In this document: one piece after another, positions 37,002 through 45,997 of the stretch
Numbering within the stretch: the stretch's first letter is position 1
How the letters are laid out: each line of letters starts with the position of its first letter
Assembly: GCF_039535475.1 (NCBI RefSeq)
Contig: NZ_BAAAXG010000026.1
Coordinates: 1,674,001 to 1,738,000, forward strand
Reading direction: 5' to 3'
DNA from: Streptomyces showdoensis
Lineage (GTDB): Bacteria > Actinomycetota > Actinomycetes > Streptomycetales > Streptomycetaceae
DNA: 64,000 bases
Program-made: the position numbers and the translations under genes
The notes under the pieces: generated by a model
Seen by the model: the letters and a program-made list of their open reading frames with translations, nothing else
What the model was told of the DNA's origin: nothing
Databases searched by the model: none

Positions 37002-37859
37002 ATGGGACGAGCCGGAACGAGGACGTGGACGGGCGTGGACGTGAGCGTGGACCAGGGCGTGGGTGGCGGGTCCGAGGGTGAGCGGCCCGAGGCGCGCCTG
37101 GAGCAGGCCGTGCGGGTGGCGGAGCAGGCGCTGATCGAGTTCGAGATCGCGGTGGAGACCTTCCGGGTCGAGGTGGAGAACTTCTCCCGGCTGCATCACC
37201 AGCGGCTCGGTCCGATGTACGCCCGTCTCGACGAGCTGGACGCGCAGATCGCGGAGGCGCGGGCGGCGCGGACCGGGGACCCGGAGGACCTGCGGCGTGC
37301 CCAGGAGGCGCGGGCCGCGGTCATGCCGATGCCCGGGGTGGACGAGCTGTTCCACGACTGGGTGGACTCCGACGGGCTGTCGGCCGAGGCGGCGGCGATG
37401 CTGACCGACCGGCCGGTGCAGCCGCCGAAGCGGGTGCGGCCGTCCGACGAGGTGCGCAAGCTGTACCGCGAGCTGGTGCGGCAGGCGCATCCGGATCTGG
37501 CCCGGGAAGAGGGCGAGCGGCAGCGGCGTGAGGAGTTCATCACGCGGGTGAACGCGGCCTACGCCCGTGGGGACGAGGCTCTGCTGCGGGAGCTGTCCGA
37601 GGAGTGGGCGGCCGGGCCGGTGGCGGAGGTGCGGCTGAGCGAGAGCGAGGAGCTGTACGCGCGGCTGGAGTGGCTGTCGGACCGCAAGGAGATGCTGTCG
37701 GGGGCGGCCCGGGAGCTGGAGGACAGCGCGATCGGCGCGATGCTGCGGATGGCTCCGGACGATCCGGACCGGCTGCTGGAGGAGATCGCCGAGCAGTTGC
37801 TCGCGCAGGTCTCCGAGCGTGAGGCGGAGCTCGCCGTGCTGGTGCGGCCGGTGCAGTAG
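37002..37859 (+). CDS. J-domain (DnaJ-like) protein with coiled coil
   Basis: A 285-residue protein. Residues 30-105 form a long helix or coiled coil (LEQAVRVAEQALIEFEIAVETFRVEVENF). A J domain follows at about 148-190 with the HPD motif at 163-165 (RQAHPDLAREEGERQRREEF). The C-terminal third is again helical. The HPD motif implies stimulation of a DnaK-type ATPase. The start is uncertain: ATG at 37002 is two bases after a TAGGCT box, and in-frame GTGs at 37035 and 37041 are alternatives. Confidence 0.75.
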   Translation: MGRAGTRTWTGVDVSVDQGVGGGSEGERPEARLEQAVRVAEQALIEFEIAVETFRVEVENFSRLHHQRLGPMYARLDELDAQIAEARAARTGDPEDLRRAQEARAAVMPMPGVDELFHDWVDSDGLSAEAAAMLTDRPVQPPKRVRPSDEVRKLYRELVRQAHPDLAREEGERQRREEFITRVNAAYARGDEALLRELSEEWAAGPVAEVRLSESEELYARLEWLSDRKEMLSGAARELEDSAIGAMLRMAPDDPDRLLEEIAEQLLAQVSEREAELAVLVRPVQ

Positions 37860-37924
37860 GTTTCGATGGTTCGGCGCCCGCGTTCGCGGAGTGCCACCGT
37901 CGTGCGAGAGAGAAGGCCTGACCC

Positions 37925-38269
37925 ATGAATTTCGCCCCGCTGCCGTCGGTGGACGCGGCCTCCGTGCCGGCCGATGCCCTGGTGCTGGACGTCCGGGAGG
38001 ACGACGAGTGGGCGGCCGGTCATGTCGAGGGTGCGCTGCACGTGCCGATGAGCGAGTTCGTCGCGCGGTTCGGTGAGGTCACGGAGGCCGTGGCCGAGGG
38101 CCGGCGTGCGTTCGTGATGTGCCGGGTGGGTGGCCGTTCGGCTCAGGTCACGCAGTATCTGGTGCAGCAGGGCATCGACGCCGTGAACGTGGACGGCGGG
38201 ATGCTGGCCTGGGACGGTGCGGGGCGCCCGATGGTGGCGGACGGCGGGAGCCCCGCGTACGTGCTGTAG
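37925..38269 (+). CDS. Single-domain rhodanese-like protein
   Basis: A 114-residue protein with a rhodanese fold: [23 protein letters not shown] and the active-site loop CRVGGRS with Cys66. It probably transfers or carries sulfane sulfur in the cytosol. GAGAGAAGG lies before the ATG. It converges on the acyl-CoA dehydrogenase gene with one base between stops. Confidence 0.88.
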   Translation: MNFAPLPSVDAASVPADALVLDVREDDEWAAGHVEGALHVPMSEFVARFGEVTEAVAEGRRAFVMCRVGGRSAQVTQYLVQQGIDAVNVDGGMLAWDGAGRPMVADGGSPAYVL

Positions 38270-38270
38270 T

Positions 38271-39404
38271 TCAGGCGAGGGGGTGGGCGGCGAGCAGGTC
38301 GCCCAGTTCCTCCTCGTGGGCCGCGGCGGGGCCGAGGGCGAGTTCGAGGTGCTTGGCCCAGGCGTGGTAGCGGTGCAGCGGGTAGTCGGTGTCGGCGCCG
38401 AAGCCGCCGTGGAGGTGCTGGGCGGTCTGGACGACGCGGCGTACGCCTTCGGAGGCCCAGATCTTGGCGACGGCGATGTCCCCGCCGGCGGGGAGCGGTC
38501 CGCCGGCGTCGGTGGTGAGGCGCCAGGCGGCCTGCCACAGGGTGGCCTCCATGGCGCGCAGGTCGATGTAGCGGTCGGCGGCCTGGACGGCGACGGCCTG
38601 GAAGGTCGCCACGGGGTGGCCGAACTGTTCCCTCTTGCCGGTGTACTGGCTGGTCATGGTGAGGACCTGTTCGCCGAGGCCGAGGGCGAGGGCGCAGGTT
38701 CCGGTGGCGAGGAGGTCGCGGAGCCGTTCCCAGGCGCCGTCGGTGTCGATGACGTCGGCGGGGTCGAGGCGGACGCCGTCGAGGTGGAGTTCGGCGAGGA
38801 GTTCGCCGTGGGTGCCGTACTGGTCGGCGAGGGTGAGTCCCTGGTGGGTGCGGGGCAGCAGGGCGAGGACGGTCCTGCCGTCGGGGGTGTGCGCGGGGAC
38901 GGCGATGAGGTCGGCCCGGTGGGCCCAGGGGACCGCTCCGGTGTGGCCGTCGAGGGTCCAGCCGGTGGCGTCCTGGTGTGCGGTGACGGCGAGGGGGGCC
39001 GGGTCGTGGCCGGTGCTGCCGTGGGTGGCGGCGGTGAGGACGAGTTCGCCGCGGGCGACACGGGGGAGGAGGGCCGCGGCGGTTTCGGCGGGGGCGTCCC
39101 GTTGGAGGGTGACGGCGACCGCGGTGGTTTCGAGCAGGGGGACGCGGGCGAGGACGCGGGCGGATTCGCGCAGGACGAGGCAGAGCGCGATGGCGTCGAG
39201 TCCGGCGCCGCCGTGGGCGGGGTCGAGGAGCAGGCCGAGGAGGTCGGCTGCGGCGAGGCGGGCCCATAGGGGGCGGTCGTAGTCGTCGGAGACCGCGCCG
39301 GGGGTGAGGGCGGGGCTGGGTACGGCGTCGGGTGCGACGTCGGAGAAGACGGCCTTGGCCGCCTCGACGGCGGCGTGCTGTTCTTCGGTGAAGGTGAAGT
39401 CCAC
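38271..39404 (-). CDS. Acyl-CoA dehydrogenase
   Basis: A 377-residue flavoprotein of the acyl-CoA dehydrogenase family, which oxidises acyl-CoA to enoyl-CoA. It starts [20 protein letters not shown]. It has the substrate/FAD-binding middle domain and the C-terminal helical domain ([66 protein letters not shown]). GTG at 39404 was chosen; the open frame runs on upstream without family similarity. It lies 86 bp after paaE, with a KstR-like palindrome in the gap, so it may have its own control. The catalytic base was not located with certainty. Confidence 0.85.
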   Translation of the reverse strand: MDFTFTEEQHAAVEAAKAVFSDVAPDAVPSPALTPGAVSDDYDRPLWARLAAADLLGLLLDPAHGGAGLDAIALCLVLRESARVLARVPLLETTAVAVTLQRDAPAETAAALLPRVARGELVLTAATHGSTGHDPAPLAVTAHQDATGWTLDGHTGAVPWAHRADLIAVPAHTPDGRTVLALLPRTHQGLTLADQYGTHGELLAELHLDGVRLDPADVIDTDGAWERLRDLLATGTCALALGLGEQVLTMTSQYTGKREQFGHPVATFQAVAVQAADRYIDLRAMEATLWQAAWRLTTDAGGPLPAGGDIAVAKIWASEGVRRVVQTAQHLHGGFGADTDYPLHRYHAWAKHLELALGPAAAHEEELGDLLAAHPLA

Positions 39405-39432
39405 TGCCCTGTCCCTTCCGGCCCTGTCGATC

Positions 39433-39462
39433 TGACGGATCGTCAAGATAGAACAGGTTCTA
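39433..39462. promoter_or_regulatory. Operator-like palindromes upstream of the acyl-CoA dehydrogenase gene
   Basis: TAGAACAGGTTCTA (39449-39462) is a perfect 6-2-6 inverted repeat and fits the KstR consensus TnnAACnnGTTnnA. A second perfect repeat, TGACG-GAT-CGTCA, lies at 39433-39445. Confidence 0.6.
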
Positions 39463-39490
39463 CCGGAAGGGAATGGGCGGGATCCGCCTG

Positions 39491-40579
39491 TCAGCGGTCG
39501 AAGTCGAGCTCCACCTCGGGGGTCGCCGGGTGGGACTGGCAGGCCAGGACGTATCCGGCGTCGGTCTCCTCGGGCTCCAGGGCGAAGTTGCGGTCCATCC
39601 GCACGTCGCCGGAGACGAGGAAGGCGCGGCAGGTGCCGCACACGCCGCCCTTGCAGGCGTACGGGGCGTCCGCCCGGGCGCGCAGCACGGTCTCCAGGAG
39701 CGTCTCGCCCTGCTGGACGGGCCAGTTGCCTGAGCGGCCGTGCAGGGTGGCGGTCAGGGTCGCGTGCGCGGGGGCGTCGGCCGAGGGGGCCGGGGCGGGG
39801 GCGGAGCCGTCGTCGACGTGGAAGATCTCCTGGTGGACGCGTGTCCGGTCGACGCCGAGCTCGCGCAGGGCCCGCTCGGCGCTCTGCACCAGGCCGAAGG
39901 GGCCGCACAGGAACCAGCCGTCGATGCCGTCGACGGGGAGCAGCGCGGGCAGCAGGGTGGTGAGCCGTTCGTGGTCGAGCCGGCCGGAGGGGAGTCCTGA
40001 CTGCTGTTCCTCGCGGGAGAGGACGGTGACCAGCTGGAAGCGGTCGGGGTGGCGGTCCTTGAGGTCGGCGACCTCGTCGAGGAACATCGTGGAGGCCGCG
40101 GTGCGGTCGCTGCGCACGAGGCAGAAGGTGGCGTCGGGCTGCCGGGCGAGCAGGGTGGCGGCCATCGACAGGACCGGGGTGATGCCGCTGCCGCCGACGA
40201 CGGCCGCGAAGTGTCCGGGCCGGGGGGCGAGGACGAAGCGGCCCATGGGTTCCATGACCTCGACGGTGTCGCCGACGGCGAGTTCCTTGAGGGCGTAGGT
40301 GGAGAACTCGCCGCCGTCGACGAGGCGGATGCCGACGCGGAGGACGGGCGTCTCGCCTTCGGGGGCTGCGGGGGCGCAGATGGAGTAGGTGCGGCGGATC
40401 TCTTCGCCGTGGGCTCCGGTGCGGCGCAGGGCGAGGTGCTGGCCGGGGGTGTGGCGGTAGGTCTCGCGCAGCTCGGGCGGGACGGCGAAGGTGACGGCCA
40501 CCGAGTCGTCCGTGAGCTGCTCGACCTCGCTGACCCGGAGCGGGTGGAATCCGGCCCGTCCGGTCTTTGAGGACTGCAT
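39491..40579 (-). CDS. paaE: Phenylacetyl-CoA epoxidase reductase subunit PaaE
   Basis: Delivers electrons from NADPH to the PaaABC epoxidase. The 362-residue protein has an FAD domain (RRTYSICAP), an NADP-binding domain (VVGGSGITPVLSMAATLL; CGPFGLVQSA) and a C-terminal plant-type 2Fe-2S ferredoxin (CKGGVCGTCRAFLVSG .. LACQSHP). Its ATG directly follows the paaD stop (TAGATG), the end of the paaABCDE operon. Confidence 0.93.
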   Translation of the reverse strand: MQSSKTGRAGFHPLRVSEVEQLTDDSVAVTFAVPPELRETYRHTPGQHLALRRTGAHGEEIRRTYSICAPAAPEGETPVLRVGIRLVDGGEFSTYALKELAVGDTVEVMEPMGRFVLAPRPGHFAAVVGGSGITPVLSMAATLLARQPDATFCLVRSDRTAASTMFLDEVADLKDRHPDRFQLVTVLSREEQQSGLPSGRLDHERLTTLLPALLPVDGIDGWFLCGPFGLVQSAERALRELGVDRTRVHQEIFHVDDGSAPAPAPSADAPAHATLTATLHGRSGNWPVQQGETLLETVLRARADAPYACKGGVCGTCRAFLVSGDVRMDRNFALEPEETDAGYVLACQSHPATPEVELDFDR

Positions 40580-41107
40580 CTACAACTCCTTGAAGTGGTC
40601 GAACGGTTCGAGGCAGGCCGTGCAGCGGCGGAGTGCCTTGCAGGCGGTGGAGGAGAAGCGGCTGAGGAGTTCGGTGTCGGTGGAGCCGCAGTGGGGACAG
40701 CGGATCGCGAGGGTGAGGGGGACCGGTCCGCCGGCGGGGCCCTGGGGGCGGGGCGGGGCGATGCCGAACTCGGTGAGTTTGCGGCGGCCTTCGGCGGTGA
40801 TGTCGTCGGTCGTCCAGGCGGGGCTGAGGACGGTGATGACGGTGACCTCGGGTACTCCGTGTGCGTGGAGGGCCTGTTCGATGTCGGAGGACATCGCCTC
40901 GATGGCGGGGCAGCCGGTGTAGGTGGGGGTGAGTTCGACCTCGACGCGGCCGGGCGCGAGGACGTGGACGCCTCGGACGACGCCGAGTTCGGCGAGGGTG
41001 AGGACGGGCAGCTCGGGGTCGGGGACGGCGCCGGCGATGCGGGCCAGGTCCTCTTCGAGCGCGGTCGGCGCGGTGGCCGGGTCGGTGGCCGGGGTGGTGG
41101 TCACCAT
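40580..41107 (-). CDS. paaD: PaaD, Fe-S assembly-type protein of the phenylacetyl-CoA epoxidase
   Basis: A 175-residue protein with a MIP18/SufT-like domain (VPDPELPVLTLAELGVVRGV .. YTGCPAIEAMSSDIEQAL) and a C-terminal four-cysteine zinc ribbon (RCPHCGST .. ALRRCTACL). PaaD is needed for PaaABCE activity, probably for cofactor maturation. The start at 41107 overlaps the paaC stop by seven bases. Confidence 0.92.
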   Translation of the reverse strand: MVTTTPATDPATAPTALEEDLARIAGAVPDPELPVLTLAELGVVRGVHVLAPGRVEVELTPTYTGCPAIEAMSSDIEQALHAHGVPEVTVITVLSPAWTTDDITAEGRRKLTEFGIAPPRPQGPAGGPVPLTLAIRCPHCGSTDTELLSRFSSTACKALRRCTACLEPFDHFKEL

Positions 41108-41826
41108 GACGCGCCCGGGTGGCTGCGGTGCAGGTGCTGCATTTCGGCGAGCATCCGTCCGAAGGACTCGGTGTGCAGGCCTTCGCGGCCGGCGCCGGCC
41201 TTCCAGGCGCCGGTGCGCGGGCCCGTGGGGACGGTGAGGGTGGCCTTTTCGAGGACGGCGGTGACGGAGTCGAGCCAGGTGCGCTCCATCGCGGCGGTGT
41301 CGAGGTCCAGGCCGTCGAGGGGCTGGAACAGTTCGCCGGTGTACCGCCAGAGGGCGTCGCAGGCCTGCTGCATGCGCCGGTGGCTCTCCTCGGTGCCGTC
41401 GCCGAGGCGCAGGGTCCAGTGCTCGGCGTGGTCCTGGTGGTAGGCGACTTCCTTGACGGCCTTGCCGGCGAGTCCGGCGAGGGGGCCGTCGCCGGCGGCG
41501 AGCGCGCCGTAGAGGAGCCGCTGGTAGGTGGAGAAGTACAGCTGGCGGGCGATGGTGTGGGCGAAGTCGCCGTTGGGCTGTTCGACGAGCTGGCAGTTGC
41601 GGAAGGCGCGCTCTTCGCGGAGGTAGGCCAGTTCGTCCTCGTCGCCGACGAGGGAGAGCAGGATGCGGGCCTGGCCGAGGAGGTCGAGCGCGATGTTGGC
41701 GAGGGCGACCTCCTCTTCCAGGACGGGGGCGCTGCCGGCCCACTCCCCCAGGCGCTGGGCGAGGACGAGGGCGTCGTCGCCGAGGGCGAGGGCGGCGGCC
41801 GGGGTGGTGGCTGGCTGTGCGGTCAC
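41101..41826 (-). CDS. paaC: Phenylacetyl-CoA epoxidase structural subunit PaaC
   Basis: A 241-residue ferritin-like protein without the catalytic di-iron site, which pairs with PaaA to form the epoxidase core. It begins [31 protein letters not shown] and has the conserved KAVKEVAYHQDHAEHWTLRLGDGTEESHRRMQ. GTG at 41826 overlaps the paaB stop (GTGA). Confidence 0.92.
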   Translation of the reverse strand: MTAQPATTPAAALALGDDALVLAQRLGEWAGSAPVLEEEVALANIALDLLGQARILLSLVGDEDELAYLREERAFRNCQLVEQPNGDFAHTIARQLYFSTYQRLLYGALAAGDGPLAGLAGKAVKEVAYHQDHAEHWTLRLGDGTEESHRRMQQACDALWRYTGELFQPLDGLDLDTAAMERTWLDSVTAVLEKATLTVPTGPRTGAWKAGAGREGLHTESFGRMLAEMQHLHRSHPGASW

Positions 41827-42110
41827 AGGTGCTTCACCCCGTCCGGGATCTCGTAGAAGGTGGGGTGGCGGTAGGGCTTGTCCGCCGAGGGCTCGAAGAA
41901 GGGGTCCTTCTCGTCGGGGGAGGAGGCGGTGATCTCGGTGGAGGGGACGACCCAGATCGACACGCCTTCGTTGCGGCGGGTGTAGAGGTCGCGGGCGTTG
42001 CGCAGGGCCATCTCGGCGTCCGGTGCGTGGAGGCTGCCGGCGTGGGTGTGGGACAGTCCGCGGCGCGAGCGCACGAACACCTCCCACAGCGGCCATCCGT
42101 CGGTGGTCAT
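41823..42110 (-). CDS. paaB: Phenylacetyl-CoA epoxidase subunit PaaB
   Basis: A 95-residue protein, [46 protein letters not shown], full length for the family. PaaB holds PaaAC dimers together. The ATG at 42110 overlaps the paaA stop (ATGA); the longer open frame upstream is the paaA region in another frame. Confidence 0.93.
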   Translation of the reverse strand: MTTDGWPLWEVFVRSRRGLSHTHAGSLHAPDAEMALRNARDLYTRRNEGVSIWVVPSTEITASSPDEKDPFFEPSADKPYRHPTFYEIPDGVKHL

Positions 42111-43114
42111 GCCCGTGCCTCCCCGTCCGTGTGCTGCTTCGCAGTGTGCTTCTCCGCGTAGGCCGCGGCGGCTTCCCTGACCCAGGCGCCGTCCTCGTGT
42201 GCCTGGCGGCGCTTGGTGAGGCGCTGCTCGTTGCAGGGGCCGTTGCCCTTGAGGACGTCCCAGAACTCGGCCCAGTCGATGGGGCCGAAGTCGTAGTGCC
42301 CGCGCTCCTCGTTCCACTTCAGGTCGGGGTCGGGGAGGGTGAGGCCGAGGGATTCGGCCTGCGGGGCGGCGATGTCGACGAAGCGCTGGCGCAGTTCGTC
42401 GTTGGAGTGGCGCTTGATCTTCCAGGCCATGGCCTGGGCGGAGTGGGTCGACTCGTCGTCCGGCGGGCCGAACATCATCAGGGAGGGCCACCACCAGCGG
42501 TCGACCGCGTCCTGGGCCATGGCGTGCTGGGCCTCGGTGCCGCGGGAGAGGGCGAGGAGGGCCTCGTACCCCTGGCGCTGGTGGAAGGACTCCTCCTTGC
42601 AGACCCGGACCATGGCGCGTGCGTACGGTCCGTAGGAGCAGCGGCAGAGGGGGACCTGGTTGGTGATGGCGGCGCCGTCCACGAGCCAGCCGATGGCGCC
42701 GACGTCGGCCCAGGTCAGCGTGGGGTAGTTGAAGATCGACGAGTACTTCTGGCGGCCGGAGTGGAGCTTGTCGAGGAGCTCGTCGCGGCTGGTGCCGAGC
42801 GTCTCGGCGGCGCTGTAGAGGTAGAGGCCGTGGCCGGCCTCGTCCTGGACCTTGGCCATGAGGATGGCCTTGCGCCGGAGGGAGGGGGCGCGGGTGATCC
42901 AGTTCGCCTCGGGCTGCATGCCGATGATCTCGGAGTGGGCGTGCTGGGCGATCTGGCGGACCAGGCCGGCGCGGTAGGCGTCGGGCATCCAGTCGCGGGG
43001 CTCGATGCGCTCGTCGGCGGCGACGGCGGCGTCGAACACCGCTTCGAGGGCGGCCTGTGTCGCCGTCTCTGCCGTCACCGGTGTCGCTGTCGTCTCTGCC
43101 GTGCCTGCGGTCAT
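42107..43114 (-). CDS. paaA: Phenylacetyl-CoA epoxidase catalytic subunit PaaA
   Basis: The di-iron oxygenase subunit that epoxidises the ring of phenylacetyl-CoA; 335 residues. Ferritin-like iron ligands are seen in [17 protein letters not shown] and [15 protein letters not shown]. The N-terminal 25 residues are Thr/Ala-rich and variable. It is the first gene of paaABCDE; the shared paa operator lies 11 bp upstream of its ATG. No paaK, paaG, paaJ or paaI is in the window, so other pathway steps are encoded elsewhere. Confidence 0.94.
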   Translation of the reverse strand: MTAGTAETTATPVTAETATQAALEAVFDAAVAADERIEPRDWMPDAYRAGLVRQIAQHAHSEIIGMQPEANWITRAPSLRRKAILMAKVQDEAGHGLYLYSAAETLGTSRDELLDKLHSGRQKYSSIFNYPTLTWADVGAIGWLVDGAAITNQVPLCRCSYGPYARAMVRVCKEESFHQRQGYEALLALSRGTEAQHAMAQDAVDRWWWPSLMMFGPPDDESTHSAQAMAWKIKRHSNDELRQRFVDIAAPQAESLGLTLPDPDLKWNEERGHYDFGPIDWAEFWDVLKGNGPCNEQRLTKRRQAHEDGAWVREAAAAYAEKHTAKQHTDGEARA

Positions 43115-43124
43115 CGGACCCCCT

Positions 43125-43142
43125 ACCGACCGATCGTTCGGT
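43125..43142. promoter_or_regulatory. TetR-type operator upstream of paaA (site 1)
   Basis: Reads ACCGAACGATCGGTCGGT on the minus strand, an 18-bp palindrome with one mismatched pair. Sites 2 (47748) and 3 (50876) share it. Likely bound by the TetR protein encoded at 49385. Confidence 0.75.
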
Positions 43143-43226
43143 TGAATGACTTCAATGGTCGTTCGGCGGCCCGTATGGTGTCAACCTCTGTGGATAACTG
43201 CTTGGGCCGATCGGGAGCGGGGCGCG

Positions 43227-44069
43227 ATGGACTCGGACGACGACAGGGGCGTGCGCGAGGACGCCACCGAGACCGCAGCCCAGGACGAGCCCGCGCCCCC
43301 GGACGAGCCGGCGGGGCCGGACGAGCCGGCGGGGCCGGACGCCCCGGAGCGCCACGACGGGTCCGTGCCGCCGGCCCGGCGGTCCGGGGCCGGGATCGCC
43401 GGGCTGTCGCTGCCGTACCAGGTCGTCGCCGCCGTCGCGCTCGCCGTCCTGGGCGTCTTCGCCTGCGTCCACGTCGCGATGGTGTTCCTGCACGTCGCCC
43501 CGTCGAACACGCTGACCAAGCAGCACGGCGAGGCCGTCGACGACTGGATCTACCCCGAGTTCGAGCAGAACTGGAAGCTCTTCGCCCCCAACCCGCTCCA
43601 GCAGAACATCGCCGTCCAGGTGCGCGCCCAGGTGGCCGGTGACGGCGGGCGCAGGACCACCGGCTGGATCGACCTCTCCGCCCAGGACGCCGCGGACATC
43701 CGAGGCAGCCTGCTGCCGAGCCACACCGAGCAGAACGAGCTGCGCCGGGCCTGGGACTTCTACCTGAACTCCCACACCGACGACCACCGCCCCAACGGGC
43801 TGCGCGGAGAGCTCTCCGAGAGCTACATGCGGCGGATCGTGATGCTGCGCCTCGACGAGCGGGATCTCGGCGGCACGGTCGAGCGGATCCAGCTGCGCTC
43901 CGTGACCACGCCCGTCCCTCCGCCCCCGTGGAGCGGCGAGAAGACCGGCGCGCAGCCGGCCTTCCGCAGCTACCCGTGGTGGCGGATCACCGATGCCGAC
44001 CGGCCCGCCGGGGCCGCGGACGCCGAGGCCCGGGGCCTCGCGCCGAACCGTACGGAGGCCGGCCGATGA
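43227..44069 (+). CDS. DUF5819 family membrane protein
   Basis: A 280-residue protein with an acidic, Pro/Glu-rich N-terminus (EPAGPDEPAGPDAPE repeats), one membrane helix (about 62-88, VVAAVALAVLGVFACVHVAMVFLHV), and an extracytoplasmic domain with WIYPEFEQNWKLFAPNPLQQN, the DUF5819 hallmark. Function unknown; it is paired with HTTM genes in many actinobacteria. The ATG at 43227 was chosen; a DnaA box (TTATCCACA, minus, 43189-43197) lies 30 bp upstream. Its stop overlaps the HTTM start (ATGA). Confidence 0.82.
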   Translation: MDSDDDRGVREDATETAAQDEPAPPDEPAGPDEPAGPDAPERHDGSVPPARRSGAGIAGLSLPYQVVAAVALAVLGVFACVHVAMVFLHVAPSNTLTKQHGEAVDDWIYPEFEQNWKLFAPNPLQQNIAVQVRAQVAGDGGRRTTGWIDLSAQDAADIRGSLLPSHTEQNELRRAWDFYLNSHTDDHRPNGLRGELSESYMRRIVMLRLDERDLGGTVERIQLRSVTTPVPPPPWSGEKTGAQPAFRSYPWWRITDADRPAGAADAEARGLAPNRTEAGR

Positions 44070-45292
44070 GCCGCACCCCCGCTGCCCCCGCGCAGCCCCG
44101 CGTCCCCTTCGACCGGCGGCTCGCCCGGGCCGTCCAGAAGGTCACGGCCGAGGCCCTCGGCCCGTACCAGACGGCGATCGTCCGGATCGGCTTCTCGCTC
44201 ACCTGGCTGCTGTTCCTGCTGCGCGAGTGGCCGCACCGGCTGGAGCTGTACGGGCCCGACGGCCCCTGGTCCTGGGAGATGGGCCGCCGGCTGATCGCCG
44301 ACAACCACGCCTTCACCGCCCTGATGTGGTCCGACGGGCGGCTCTGGTTCGAGCTCGTCTACGGGCTCGCGGTGCTCTCCTCCGTGCTGCTGCTGCTCGG
44401 CTGGCACACCCGGGCCGTGTCCGTGGTCTTCATGGCCGGCGTGCTGTCCCTGCAGAACCGGTCCATCTTCATGGGCGACGGCGGCGACAACGTCGTCCAC
44501 ATCATGGCGCTCTACCTCGTCCTCACCCGCTGCGGCCAGGTCTGGTCGCTCGACGCCCGGCGGGCGGCCCGGCGCGGGCGCAGCGGTGGCGGCGCGGAGC
44601 GCGGCCCGGACCGCGACCTGGTGGGACCGCTGCTGTGGACGGTCCTCGGCGGCCTCCTCCTCGCCGCCACCTGGTTCTCCGAGCTCACCGGCGAGTGGTG
44701 GCTCGTGGTGCTCATGTGGGTGCTGTGGCTGGGGCAGGGGCTGTGGTGGCTGGTGTGCCGGTACGCCGACGACGAGCCGCGCACCCTGCTCGACGTCATC
44801 GCCAACCTCACCCACAACGCCGCCCTCGTCGTGATCATGGTGGAGGTCTGTCTGATCTACGCCACGGCCGGCTGGTACAAGATCCAGGGTTCGCGCTGGC
44901 AGGACGGCACCGCGCTGTACTACCCGCTCAAGCTGGACTACTTCTCCCCCTGGCCGGCCCTCTCCGACCTGCTGGGGGCGAGCGGGGTGATGGTGCTGCT
45001 GCTGACCTACGGCACCGTGATCGTCCAGGTCGCCTTCCCCTTCACGCTCTTCAACCGCAAGGTCAAGAACGTCCTGCTCGCCGTGATGATGCTGGAGCAT
45101 GCGGGCATCGCCGTGCTGCTGGGGCTCCCCTTCTTCTCGCTCGCGATGATCTCCGCGGACGCGGTCTTCCTGCCGACGGCGTTCCTGCTGTGGCTGGGCG
45201 CGCGGGCGGCGCGGGGCCGGGACCGGCTGCTGCGGCGGAAGCCGCCGGTGGAAGCGGTGCCCGCGCCGCCTCCCCGTACCCTCGTCGGGTGA
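44066..45292 (+). CDS. HTTM-domain membrane protein (vitamin K carboxylase-like)
   Basis: A 408-residue polytopic protein with the HTTM domain: RIGFSLTWLLFLLREWPHRLELYGPDGPWSW, SLQNRSIFMGDGGDNVVHIMALYL and AGWYKIQGSRWQDGTALYYPL. The domain is shared with gamma-glutamyl carboxylases, but the bacterial role is open. It is translationally coupled to DUF5819 upstream (ATGA) and its stop overlaps the SpoU start (GTGA). This suggests that DUF5819 and HTTM form a membrane complex. Confidence 0.85.
   Translation: MSRTPAAPAQPRVPFDRRLARAVQKVTAEALGPYQTAIVRIGFSLTWLLFLLREWPHRLELYGPDGPWSWEMGRRLIADNHAFTALMWSDGRLWFELVYGLAVLSSVLLLLGWHTRAVSVVFMAGVLSLQNRSIFMGDGGDNVVHIMALYLVLTRCGQVWSLDARRAARRGRSGGGAERGPDRDLVGPLLWTVLGGLLLAATWFSELTGEWWLVVLMWVLWLGQGLWWLVCRYADDEPRTLLDVIANLTHNAALVVIMVEVCLIYATAGWYKIQGSRWQDGTALYYPLKLDYFSPWPALSDLLGASGVMVLLLTYGTVIVQVAFPFTLFNRKVKNVLLAVMMLEHAGIAVLLGLPFFSLAMISADAVFLPTAFLLWLGARAARGRDRLLRRKPPVEAVPAPPPRTLVG
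45277..45288 (+). promoter_or_regulatory. Leaderless-type internal promoter of the SpoU gene
   Basis: TACCCT (45277-45282) lies six bases before the GTG at 45289, inside the 3' end of the HTTM gene. Confidence 0.4.
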
Positions 45293-45948
45293 GCACCACC
45301 GAGGAACAGCAGAGCGAGCCGGTCCAGTACGACGAGGGCTTCGCCCCCGAGGTCGGCGTCGGGCCGCACCCGGAGCCCTGGCCGCGGGGCGAGCGCTACG
45401 ACCCCGAGCTGCTGGCCGGCGGCGACCGGCGCAACGTCGTCGACCGCTACCGCTACTGGACGCGGGAGGCGATCGTCGAGGACCTGGACACCCGCCGCCA
45501 CGACTTCCACGTGGCGGTGGAGAACTGGGGCCACGACTTCAACATCGGCTCGGTGGTGCGCACCGCGAACGCCTTCCTCGCCAAGGAGATCCACATCGTG
45601 GGGCGGCGGCGCTGGAACCGGCGCGGGGCCATGGTCACCGACCGCTACCAGCACGTGCGGCACCACCCGGACACCCGGTCGCTGACCGCCTGGGCGGCGG
45701 CCGAGAACCTGCCGATCATCGGCATCGACAACCTGCCGGGCTCGGTGCCGCTGGAGCGCACCGTGCTGCCGCGCCGCTGTGTGCTGCTCTTCGGGCAGGA
45801 GGGACCGGGGCTCACCGAGGAGGCCCGGGAGCACGCGGCGATGGTCTGCTCGATCGCCCAGTTCGGATCGACCCGGTCGATCAACGCGGGCGCGGCGGCC
45901 GCGGTCGCCATGCACGCCTGGGTGCAGCGGTACGCGGAGATCGACTGA
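45289..45948 (+). CDS. SpoU-family (TrmH) RNA 2'-O-methyltransferase
   Basis: A 219-residue SPOUT enzyme that methylates a ribose in tRNA or rRNA. The three motifs are clear: NIGSVVRTANAF (motif 1), LLFGQEGPGLTEE (motif 2) and SINAGAAAAVAMHAW (motif 3). The first 60 residues are a charged extension. The exact target is unknown. GTG at 45289 overlaps the HTTM stop. A terminator follows. Confidence 0.88.
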   Translation: MSTTEEQQSEPVQYDEGFAPEVGVGPHPEPWPRGERYDPELLAGGDRRNVVDRYRYWTREAIVEDLDTRRHDFHVAVENWGHDFNIGSVVRTANAFLAKEIHIVGRRRWNRRGAMVTDRYQHVRHHPDTRSLTAWAAAENLPIIGIDNLPGSVPLERTVLPRRCVLLFGQEGPGLTEEAREHAAMVCSIAQFGSTRSINAGAAAAVAMHAWVQRYAEID

Positions 45949-45954
45949 CGGGGC

Positions 45955-45981
45955 GGGGCGGGGGATCCGGTCCCCCGCCCC
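45955..45981. terminator. Bidirectional terminator between SpoU gene and paaN
   Basis: GGGGCGGGGGA (45955-45965) pairs with TCCCCCGCCCC (45971-45981), loop of five. Confidence 0.75.
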
Positions 45982-45997
45982 GGCCCGGCGGGCGGGG

